Shown piece after piece: positions 51,190 to 58,479 of a DNA stretch of 64,000 nt. Both the position numbers and the translations under genes were made by a program. Under the pieces are notes generated by a model. It was not told where the DNA came from. It did not search any database and saw nothing but the letters and a program-made list of their open reading frames with translations. The DNA is taken from the NCBI GenBank assembly GCA_964522015.1, contig CAZFST010000001.1:62001-126000 (forward strand), read 5' to 3'. Source of the DNA: QQWI01 sp964522015 (lineage in GTDB: Bacteria > Bacillota > Clostridia > Peptostreptococcales > Acidaminobacteraceae). Position 1 is the first letter of the stretch. Every line of letters starts with the position of its first letter.

Positions 51190-52206
51190 ATGTTAAACAC
51201 TACACTTGTAGCATTGCCAAAAATCGATCTCCACTGCCACCTGGATGGTAGCTTAAGGCCCACCACTGTCTACGAACTTGGTCTTCAAATGGGGCTGATT
51301 GACAAGGCTGAAACCTTAAAAACATTGACAGAAGCCTTAGAAGCCCCAATGGATTGCGATTCTTTGGATACATATCTAGAAAGGTTTAATCTTCCGATTG
51401 CTTTAATGCAAAACGAATCGGTCTTAGAGCGGGTCACTTATGAACTGTTTGAAGATGCTGCTATGGATGGTATTTGTTATCTTGAATTTAGGTTCGCACC
51501 ACATCTGCATACTCGCAAAGGGTTGAGCTTGGATCAAGTCATCAAGAGTGTTTTATTGGGAATGAGGCGGGCCACCGAGAAATACGAGATACGTGGCAAT
51601 TGTATTTTGTCTCATCTAAGACATCATTCCCCTGAAGCCATGCTGGATTTAATAGAAGCCGGTGTTCCTTATTTAAACAACGGGGTGGTGGCAGTCGATT
51701 TATGTGGTAGTGAAAACCCAGATTTTGTTCATAGATTTATTGAACCAGTCAATAAGGCTAGGGAGTACGGATACAATATCACAATGCATGCTGGTGAAAC
51801 CGGCATTGGCCAGAATGTTATCGATGTGATTACCTTATTAGGCGCAAAGCGAATTGGTCATGGGGTGGCTATAAAAGATCACCCCGAGGCCTATGATCTA
51901 GTGAAGTCAACGGGTACTGTGATTGAAAGTTGTCCGACAAGTAATCTACAAACTAAAGCTGTTACAAAAATAGGGGACCACCCGATTAATCAATTTTACA
52001 TGGATGACTTATCTGTTATGGTTAACACCGATAATCGTACAGTCTCTCAAACAAACATGACTCAAGAATATACGTTACTAAGTCAATCATTCGGTTGGGA
52101 CCTTAACCATTTCAAAAGAATTTTTGGGATTTCTGTTGAAGCTTCTTTTACAGATGAAAAGACAAGAGAATGGCTTCATAAAAGATGGGAAACCCTCATG
52201 GTTTAA
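51190..52206 (+). CDS. add: adenosine deaminase (or adenine deaminase) of the Add family
   Basis: A 338-residue zinc enzyme. Motifs are KIDLHCHLDGSL near the start (two zinc histidines), HAGETG (about 201), RIGHGV (about 219) and ESCPTSNLQT (about 245), with NTDNRTVS near the end. These fit adenosine deaminases; the related adenine deaminases of this fold are an alternative, and the adenine riboswitch upstream is compatible with either. The ATG at 51190 is chosen because AAAGGA lies ten bases before it; the ATG at 51181 is too close. Confidence 0.9.
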   Translation: MLNTTLVALPKIDLHCHLDGSLRPTTVYELGLQMGLIDKAETLKTLTEALEAPMDCDSLDTYLERFNLPIALMQNESVLERVTYELFEDAAMDGICYLEFRFAPHLHTRKGLSLDQVIKSVLLGMRRATEKYEIRGNCILSHLRHHSPEAMLDLIEAGVPYLNNGVVAVDLCGSENPDFVHRFIEPVNKAREYGYNITMHAGETGIGQNVIDVITLLGAKRIGHGVAIKDHPEAYDLVKSTGTVIESCPTSNLQTKAVTKIGDHPINQFYMDDLSVMVNTDNRTVSQTNMTQEYTLLSQSFGWDLNHFKRIFGISVEASFTDEKTREWLHKRWETLMV

Positions 52207-52260
52207 AAATGAACCATTAGCGAGTAAAAATTAACCATTAGAGCAAAGCTAAGAGCAAAG
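52205..52260 (+). repeat. imperfect tandem repeats directly after the add stop codon
   Basis: AAAAATGAACCATTAGCGAG (52205-52224) and AAAAATTAACCATTAGAGCA (52226-52245) repeat with period 21 and begin at the stop codon. GAGCAAAG then occurs twice, period 12. Confidence 0.65.
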
Positions 52261-52305
52261 ATGTAATAAAGGCACTCATTTATGGGTGCCTTTATTACAT
52301 TTTTG
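52261..52305 (+). terminator. intrinsic terminator after add
   Basis: ATGTAATAAAGGCAC (52261-52275) pairs with GTGCCTTTATTACAT (52286-52300), the stem extended by TCA/TGG, followed by TTTTTG. Confidence 0.92.
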
Positions 52306-52405
52306 TTACCAAGTGTTACACCTGTTTTATTTTCAGAAAAAACCATTATGTTTTCACAATGTATGGGTTAAACTATGAGTAAGATGCTAAGAAAAGGAGT
52401 CTAAT

Positions 52406-55400
52406 ATGTTAAAAAAACTAGTGGCTTTATGTGTATGCTTTTGTTTGTCAATTTCCGGAGCTTCCAGTTTGAGTTTTGCGTTAACTCAGACAGCGACTCC
52501 AACCCCTGCTACCACCTTAAGCCCCTTAGTGCCCGAAACCACTTCATCTGTTGGTACGAGTACGTCACCTGAGGCAACAACAACACCAATAACCACATCA
52601 GCTGAGGCCACAATTGCCCAATCGGCAATTGCGCCAACCCCTGTAGACTCGACGCTCAAAGGGGTTTGGGTTTCTACGGTTTACAATTTGGATTATCCAT
52701 CAAAGGGGACCGTGGATTCTGCCACCCTCAAAAAAGAAGCGGATGCCATTTTGAATCATGTCCAAGCCATGGGAATGAATGCTGTGTTTTTGCAAATTCG
52801 CCCCACTGGTGACGCCCTTTATAAATCTGATGTTTACCCTTGGTCAAAATACCTAACTGGCAAACAAGGGGTTGCACCTCAAAATGATTTTGATCCCTTG
52901 GCTTATTGGGTTGAATCTGCCCATATGCGAGGGCTCACTTTGCATGCATGGCTAAACCCTTATCGGGTTACAAATGATGCTGTGAAAGCAACGGAAGACC
53001 CCTTTAAGGCACTTTCTGATAAGAATCCAGCTAAGCTTAACCCATCTTTAGTGGTGCGGTATACCGACGGTAAATTGTTTTACAATCCAGGCTTGCCACA
53101 GGTTCGTGAGATGATTGTCAAAGAAGTGGTCTCAATTATATCTCGCTATCAAGTGGATGGCATTCACTTTGACGATTACTTTTATCCCGGTGCGGATTTT
53201 AAAGACGGGGAAGCCTATAAGTTATACGGGGCTGGTATGTCTCTTGACGACTGGCGAAGAGATAACAATAATCAACTGATTCGGTCAGTTTATCAAGCCA
53301 TTAAGACAACAAAACCCAATGTCCAATTTGGCGTGAGTCCTGCGGGAATCTGGGCCAATAAGAAGAATCAACCTGAGGGTAGTGAGACCACAGGCAATGA
53401 GTCTTATTATTCCCACTATGCTGACACAAGACGTTGGGTAAAAGAAGGTGTTCTTGATTATATTATGCCTCAAATCTATTGGCATATTGGCTTTGCCGTT
53501 GCAGATTACAGTAAGCTTTTAAACTGGTGGCAAAATGTAACATCTGGGACCAATGTTAAACTCTATATCGGTCTGGCCGCTTATCGGTCTGGTGACAAGG
53601 TCGCCACTAGTCCATGGAGCGGTGATGACGAGATTATTAGGCAACTCAACTTAAATCGTGTCAGTACCGGGGTTTCCGGCAGTGTGTTTTTTAGGTATAA
53701 GTTTTTTGTCACTCGTCCATCTTTGGATCAAGCAGTCCGTACTTTCTATGGCAATTTAAGCACAAATGGTACAAAGGTGCCCTTAATACAAGGACCAATC
53801 GGCATCAGTAATCCAGCAAGAGATTTCACAACTAATTACCAAAATTACTATGTTTCTGGGGTCTCTGACGCCAATTTCCCACTTTATTTGAATGGTGTTA
53901 TCGTGACTAACCGCTCACCAAGGGGTTACTTTGGGGTGTTTGTCCCGCTTAAAATTGGTACCAATAGGTTGGTGTTTACTCAGGGTGCTAAGTCAATCAC
54001 TCGGGTGATCACAAGAGGTGGAACCAGTACTTCTGCAAGCATCAGCACATCCGGCGGCACCACCACTAAACCTGGTACTGCCACACCAGCAAAACCAGCA
54101 TTGGAAATTGTGATTGTAAAAACCTCTACCTTTCCACAAAGTCCGGAGTTTTGGCTACCTGGTGAAACTGTTACGCTGTCGTGTGTAGCACCTGTAGGAG
54201 CAGCAGTGACTGCCACGGTTGGCGGTCAAGCGGTTAACTTAGTGCCAAAAACAAAGGGACCAGCAACTTCAAAAATTGTGCATACCACCTATTCAGCAGC
54301 CTTTAAAATGCCTCTTTTGCCCCTGGGTATTAAGAGTAATAATTTAGGAGCACCCATTTATACCATGGTCTATAATGGGAATTACCTTACACAAAATGCT
54401 CCCGGAACCCTGGAAGTGGTGAGCAAAGAATCCCCTTACACTGCTGAAGTGGTGTCAGAGGATATAGATACGTTTTTTTATGCAAACACTTCAAAAGGCG
54501 CTGCCTACTTGTTATCAAAAGGAATGCAGGACGCTGTCACCGCTAGAACAGGCAATATGCTACGGATTGGCAGTGGTAAATGGGTAAGGGCTTCAGAAGT
54601 CAACATCATCAACGAGCCCTTGGCTATTTTAAATGTGGTTACCGGTGCAAATTATCAGATGGGAGAAAAATACGATATACTTGAACTGAAAATGACAAAG
54701 CCCATGGCTGTCAGTGGTAGTTTATCTGCTGGAAAATTAGTAATAGATATTGCGAATACAACTTTACCACCAGTAGTAATGTTACCTCAAGGTTCATTAG
54801 CTACAACGGCAACAAATCTAGCGAACGGCAATCGTGCTCAGTATGAGTTTTCTTTTACACCATCTGCTGGCTTGAATGGTTACTATGTTGAAAAAACCAG
54901 TGATGGTGTTAAAGTATATTTGAAAAGACCGGTTAAAATCATGGGCGGTGATTTACCTTTAACAGGCATTTCAGTTTTAATTGATCCAGGCCATGGTGGT
55001 AAAGATCCCGGAGCTTTAGGGATATTAGGTGTCCTTTATGCAGAAAAACATATTAATCTTGCCACTAGTATTCAACTTAGAAATTATCTTCAGTCTCTAG
55101 GAGCAACTGTTTATATGACTCGGGATAGAGATGTTGATTTATCTCTGCAAGAAAGACTCAGAATTTCATACAAAATTAAGCCCGATATGTTCATCTCCAT
55201 GCATGCCAATAGTATTGGACCCGATGTGAACATTACAAACACCATCGGTTTTTCAGTGCATTATAAGGATGAAGTGGCTAAAACTCTGGCGAATAAGGTT
55301 CAAAATCAAGTGATTAACGCTTTATTTAGAAAAAGTCGTGGCGTTAAGGTGGATAATTTCTATGTTGTTCGCGGCACTTGGGCCCCTTCAATATTATTAG

Positions 55401-55516
55401 AAACTGGTTTTGTTCCCAACCCAATCGAATTTGATTGGCTTACAGATAGTAAGACACAAGCCCAATTAGCAAAAGAAATATCTAATGGTATATTGGCATT
55501 TTTTACCAATTACTAA
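52406..55516 (+). CDS. secreted GHL10 glycosyl-hydrolase-like / N-acetylmuramoyl-L-alanine amidase fusion
   Basis: A 1036-residue exported wall enzyme. The signal peptide (cleavage near SLSFA, residue 25) is followed by a Thr/Pro/Ser-rich linker to about residue 75. A GHL10/DUF187 domain follows (GVWVSTVYNLDYPSKG to about 430, with QVDGIHFDDYFYPG as active-site strand). Next come beta-rich linkers and a second TTKPGTATPAKPA linker near 555. The C-terminal Amidase_3 domain (about 850-1036) has the zinc motifs VLIDPGHGGKDPG, the EKHINLA glutamate and SMHAN. It likely cleaves peptidoglycan stem peptides. AAGGAG precedes the ATG. Confidence 0.92.
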   Translation: MLKKLVALCVCFCLSISGASSLSFALTQTATPTPATTLSPLVPETTSSVGTSTSPEATTTPITTSAEATIAQSAIAPTPVDSTLKGVWVSTVYNLDYPSKGTVDSATLKKEADAILNHVQAMGMNAVFLQIRPTGDALYKSDVYPWSKYLTGKQGVAPQNDFDPLAYWVESAHMRGLTLHAWLNPYRVTNDAVKATEDPFKALSDKNPAKLNPSLVVRYTDGKLFYNPGLPQVREMIVKEVVSIISRYQVDGIHFDDYFYPGADFKDGEAYKLYGAGMSLDDWRRDNNNQLIRSVYQAIKTTKPNVQFGVSPAGIWANKKNQPEGSETTGNESYYSHYADTRRWVKEGVLDYIMPQIYWHIGFAVADYSKLLNWWQNVTSGTNVKLYIGLAAYRSGDKVATSPWSGDDEIIRQLNLNRVSTGVSGSVFFRYKFFVTRPSLDQAVRTFYGNLSTNGTKVPLIQGPIGISNPARDFTTNYQNYYVSGVSDANFPLYLNGVIVTNRSPRGYFGVFVPLKIGTNRLVFTQGAKSITRVITRGGTSTSASISTSGGTTTKPGTATPAKPALEIVIVKTSTFPQSPEFWLPGETVTLSCVAPVGAAVTATVGGQAVNLVPKTKGPATSKIVHTTYSAAFKMPLLPLGIKSNNLGAPIYTMVYNGNYLTQNAPGTLEVVSKESPYTAEVVSEDIDTFFYANTSKGAAYLLSKGMQDAVTARTGNMLRIGSGKWVRASEVNIINEPLAILNVVTGANYQMGEKYDILELKMTKPMAVSGSLSAGKLVIDIANTTLPPVVMLPQGSLATTATNLANGNRAQYEFSFTPSAGLNGYYVEKTSDGVKVYLKRPVKIMGGDLPLTGISVLIDPGHGGKDPGALGILGVLYAEKHINLATSIQLRNYLQSLGATVYMTRDRDVDLSLQERLRISYKIKPDMFISMHANSIGPDVNITNTIGFSVHYKDEVAKTLANKVQNQVINALFRKSRGVKVDNFYVVRGTWAPSILLETGFVPNPIEFDWLTDSKTQAQLAKEISNGILAFFTNY

Positions 55517-55621
55517 ATTTGTGTGAAGGTCATTAAAGAGGGTATAAAATTGTCACAATGCCCTGTACAACCATTCCTTTTTATTATTTTAAAAGTTTAA
55601 AAAGAGGACAACGTTATCCTG

Positions 55622-55649
55622 TTGTGCTTTGCAAAATAATCATTATAAT
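55622..55649 (+). promoter_or_regulatory. promoter of the aldolase gene
   Basis: TATAAT (55644-55649) is perfect; TTGTGC (55622-55627) at 16 bases is a weak -35. The rest of the 179-base gap before the aldolase holds no structure I recognise. Confidence 0.55.
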
Positions 55650-55695
55650 AAAAAGGGGTATCACAGTACAACACTTAAATTTTGGAGGTTATACC

Positions 55696-56559
55696 ATGTT
55701 AGTTTCTGCAGAAAAAATGCTTCAAAAAGCACGCGATGGCCAATACGCTGTCGGACAATTCAATATCAACAACCTTGAGTGGACAAAAGCAGTTCTTTTA
55801 ACAGCTCAAGAAAATAGCTCACCAGTTATTTTAGGTGTCTCTGAAGGCGCTGGTAAGTACATGGGTGGTTATAAGACGATTGTTGGCATGGTCAAGGGTA
55901 TGATTGAAGAGCTTAACATCACTGTTCCAGTAGCACTTCACTTAGATCACGGTAGCTACGAAGGTGCTCAAAAGGCAATGGCTGCTGGCTTCCTTTCTGT
56001 CATGTTTGACGGTTCTCATTACGCTATTGACGAAAACATCCAAAAAACAAAAGAAATCGTTGAAATGGCTCACGCTAAAGGTGTTTCTGTTGAAGCTGAA
56101 GTCGGTTCAATCGGCGGCGAAGAAGATGGCGTTGTTGGCGCTGGCGAAATTGCTGATGCTGCTGAGTGCAAGATGATTGCTGACCTTGGTGTTGATTTCT
56201 TAGCAGCTGGTATTGGCAATATCCATGGTAAGTATCCTGCAAACTGGAAAGGTCTTGATTTTGATGCTCTTGAGCGAATCAAGGCAGCTACTGGCATTAT
56301 GCCACTAGTTCTTCATGGTGGTACAGGAATTCCTACGGATATGATCAAGCATGCAATCGCTTTGGGCGTCGCTAAAATCAATGTTAATACTGAGTGCCAA
56401 TTGTCATTTGCAGCTGCGACTCGCAAATACATTGAATCTGGTAAAGATCTTGAAGGCAAAGGCTTTGATCCTAGAAAAATTCTTGGACCTGGCTACGAAG
56501 CAATCAAAGCAACTGTTAAAGAGAAGATGGAAATCTTCGGTTCAGTGGGCAAAGCATAA
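55696..56559 (+). CDS. fba: class II fructose-bisphosphate aldolase
   Basis: A 287-residue zinc aldolase of glycolysis and gluconeogenesis. LHLDHGSYE (zinc and catalytic residues, about 78-86), EAEVGSIGGEEDGV (132-145), LHGGTGI and INVNTECQ are in order. The ATG at 55696 with GGAGGT is clear; the frame is open further upstream, but that stretch does not match the family. Codons are more biased than in its neighbours, as expected for a highly expressed glycolytic gene. A strong terminator follows. Confidence 0.94.
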   Translation: MLVSAEKMLQKARDGQYAVGQFNINNLEWTKAVLLTAQENSSPVILGVSEGAGKYMGGYKTIVGMVKGMIEELNITVPVALHLDHGSYEGAQKAMAAGFLSVMFDGSHYAIDENIQKTKEIVEMAHAKGVSVEAEVGSIGGEEDGVVGAGEIADAAECKMIADLGVDFLAAGIGNIHGKYPANWKGLDFDALERIKAATGIMPLVLHGGTGIPTDMIKHAIALGVAKINVNTECQLSFAAATRKYIESGKDLEGKGFDPRKILGPGYEAIKATVKEKMEIFGSVGKA

Positions 56560-56573
56560 TCAAACTTTAAATT

Positions 56574-56608
56574 AAGACCTTCGTGGGAATCCACGAAGGT
56601 CTTTTATT
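56574..56608 (+). terminator. intrinsic terminator after fba
   Basis: AAGACCTTCGTGG (56574-56586) pairs perfectly with CCACGAAGGTCTT (56591-56603) around GAAT, followed by a T-rich run. Confidence 0.93.
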
Positions 56609-56658
56609 TGTAAAAGAGGACTTTTAACATTGCTTAAAATATTGCTTGAAACTCATCT

Positions 56659-56684
56659 TAAATATTTATAAAAACTGCCGATAG
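56659..56684 (+). promoter_or_regulatory. sigma-28/SigD-like promoter of the EF-hand-like protein gene
   Basis: TAAA (56659-56662), a 14-base spacer and GCCGATAG (56677-56684). The -35 is perfect and the -10 matches seven of eight positions. The start codon is 45 bases downstream. Confidence 0.6.
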
Positions 56685-56728
56685 AAAGATTAAGGAATGG
56701 ATTCCGCTTGCTACAGGGAGGTGTTTTT

Positions 56729-57829
56729 ATGAAGATTGCATCTTTTGAAATTGCACAGAAGGCAACACATACACAAAGTGAGAGTATGAGTCGCAGTTCG
56801 CAAACACAGGTACAGATGGCTAATCAGCAAATGATTGAAGTGAATCAGGTACAAGAACTTGAGAGAAGTAGACAAGAATCTTGGCTGTCATTGTCTGCAG
56901 CAGGCTTACAACAAGCTGAAGAAAGTCCCAAAGAAATGATCATTCACTACAGCGAGGAAGATTTACGTAAAATCGAGCTGCTTGAATCATTTATGACCCA
57001 TGTATTAGGGAGGCCACACCGCTTTAAGCATGTGGCTAGGGATCAGGACGGTAAGCCTTCTAATGAAGGTTCGGAGCCTGGAAGAGGTCCAGTAATTGAA
57101 GGGAATAGGGGTTATTCACCACATCAGAAGCAGCATACGAAACAAGGTGCTTCTCCTAGGTTTGAAGGGATACAAGGCATCAGAATTACAGAACGGGTTT
57201 ACCGCGAAGAAAGTGAAGAAATGAGTTTTCAATCTCAGGGTGTTATTAATACTCAAGATGGCCGAAAAATTGAGTATAGTGTCAATCTTAATTTTTCTCG
57301 GCAATATTATGAAGAGAAAGAAAGTATGATTCAAATTGGAACATTTCATGACCCGGTGGTCTTAGACCTCACAGGGGAAGGTATTCAGTTTTCAGATAAA
57401 AAACTGCAACTTGATTTGAATATGGATGGTAAAATCGATGAATTCAGGGCTTTAACTCGAAATTCCGGAATTTTGGTCCGTGATTTAAATAAGGATGGAC
57501 TTGTTAATGATGGTCAAGAAGTACTAGGTGCGTCTTCCGGTAATGGATTTGAAGAACTTCGTGGATTTGATTTAGATGGTAATCAGTGGCTAGATGAATC
57601 CGATGATATCTTTAAAGAACTAAAATTATGGGTGATTGATGAAGCTGGCAATGGTTCTTTGATTGGACTATCAGAGGCAGGGGTTGGTGCCTTATATCTG
57701 GGTGCCATAGAAAGCCCTTATCAGTTTAAGGATGGCTTTGAAGCCTATGCAAAGTTAAAGCAAAGTTCGATTTATCTTAAAGAAAATGGTTCCGTGCAGA
57801 CAATGCATGAGTTCGATCTGAAGATTTAA
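56729..57829 (+). CDS. EF-hand-like calcium-binding protein of unknown function
   Basis: A 366-residue protein without a signal peptide. The N-terminal 60 residues are rich in Gln, Ser and Met. A middle segment (SFQSQGVINTQDGRKIEYSV, about 170-190) leads into a C-terminal domain with three aspartate-rich loops: DLNMDGKIDEF, DLNKDGLVNDGQE and DLDGNQWLDESD (about 235-305), followed by KELKLWVIDEAGN and GVGALYLG. I recall this architecture from uncharacterised proteins of motile Gammaproteobacteria. The sigma-28-like promoter points to a motility link, perhaps flagellar export. AGGGAGGTG precedes the ATG at 56729. Confidence 0.75.
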   Translation: MKIASFEIAQKATHTQSESMSRSSQTQVQMANQQMIEVNQVQELERSRQESWLSLSAAGLQQAEESPKEMIIHYSEEDLRKIELLESFMTHVLGRPHRFKHVARDQDGKPSNEGSEPGRGPVIEGNRGYSPHQKQHTKQGASPRFEGIQGIRITERVYREESEEMSFQSQGVINTQDGRKIEYSVNLNFSRQYYEEKESMIQIGTFHDPVVLDLTGEGIQFSDKKLQLDLNMDGKIDEFRALTRNSGILVRDLNKDGLVNDGQEVLGASSGNGFEELRGFDLDGNQWLDESDDIFKELKLWVIDEAGNGSLIGLSEAGVGALYLGAIESPYQFKDGFEAYAKLKQSSIYLKENGSVQTMHEFDLKI

Positions 57830-57902
57830 TCATGGTTTATGGCAAAAGCGAGACTTAACATATACAAACTCAACAACGAGCAGCTTGCTTCTTGAATACA
57901 TC

Positions 57903-57937
57903 AAAAAAGACGCCGTTTTGGCGTCTTTTGCTTTTTT
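57903..57937 (+). terminator. intrinsic terminator
   Basis: AAAAGACGCC pairs with GGCGTCTTTT around GTTTT, followed by GCTTTTTT. It ends the EF-hand-like gene and faces the converging ACP-like gene. Confidence 0.9.
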
Positions 57938-57972
57938 GTAGATAAATTTGATTTCTGTTACTGATGTAGGAA

Positions 57973-58209
57973 TTAGATTTCTGAATGTTTTTTGACGTAC
58001 TTTACTAAATCTCGAACGTATTCAAAGTCATCAATGGCATCTTCGTCAATTTCAATTTCGTAGAGTTCTTCGATGGCTGAAATAACAATGTCAAAATCAT
58101 TGCCATCCATATGGAGGTCATCAAATAGCGAAAGTTCAGGTTTGATAGCTGTATCATCGCTATAGCCTAGTTGTTCTGCAAGAATTGCGCGGATTTTTTG
58201 AAGTGACAT
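57973..58209 (-). CDS. acyl-carrier-protein-like protein lacking the phosphopantetheine serine
   Basis: A 78-residue acidic protein with the length and four-helix pattern of an acyl carrier protein: LSLFDDLHMD before and FDIVISAIEELYEIEID after the modification site. At the site itself the usual DSLD reads DGND (35-38), so glycine 36 stands where phosphopantetheine attaches. It cannot carry an acyl group by the normal route. It may be a regulatory or structural ACP relative. AAGGAG precedes the start. It is a single gene. Confidence 0.8.
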   Translation of the reverse strand: MSLQKIRAILAEQLGYSDDTAIKPELSLFDDLHMDGNDFDIVISAIEELYEIEIDEDAIDDFEYVRDLVKYVKKHSEI

Positions 58210-58401
58210 GTAAAAGCTCCTTGTTTAATGTATTGTTTATAAATACGGTCGGCAATGCTGTTGTTATCACATAGATTCAGATAACTTCTTACTGAATATA
58301 ATCGTTAATTGAGAAAAAATCAAGACTTTCATAAAAAATAATACGATTCAAAAAATAAGAGGTCCAGTTCCATGGTTTATGATCTTTGTGGGAATCACAG
58401 A

Positions 58402-58430
58402 TTGGTGACCTAGCTCACTTGTGGTACAAT
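58402..58430 (+). promoter_or_regulatory. promoter of the ABC-F gene
   Basis: TTGGTG (58402-58407), a 17-base spacer and TACAAT (58425-58430), giving a leader of roughly 40 bases. I see no attenuator in the 270-base gap before the gene. Confidence 0.6.
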
Positions 58431-58479
58431 AGAAAAAGGGATTGCACTTTACTACAAAACACAGAAATGAGGATTTACC

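Noticed and set aside
58210..58479. Leader attenuator or upstream peptide for the ABC-F gene
   Set aside because: Antibiotic-resistance ABC-F genes often have one, but the predicted transcript leader is only about 40 bases with no clear hairpin.
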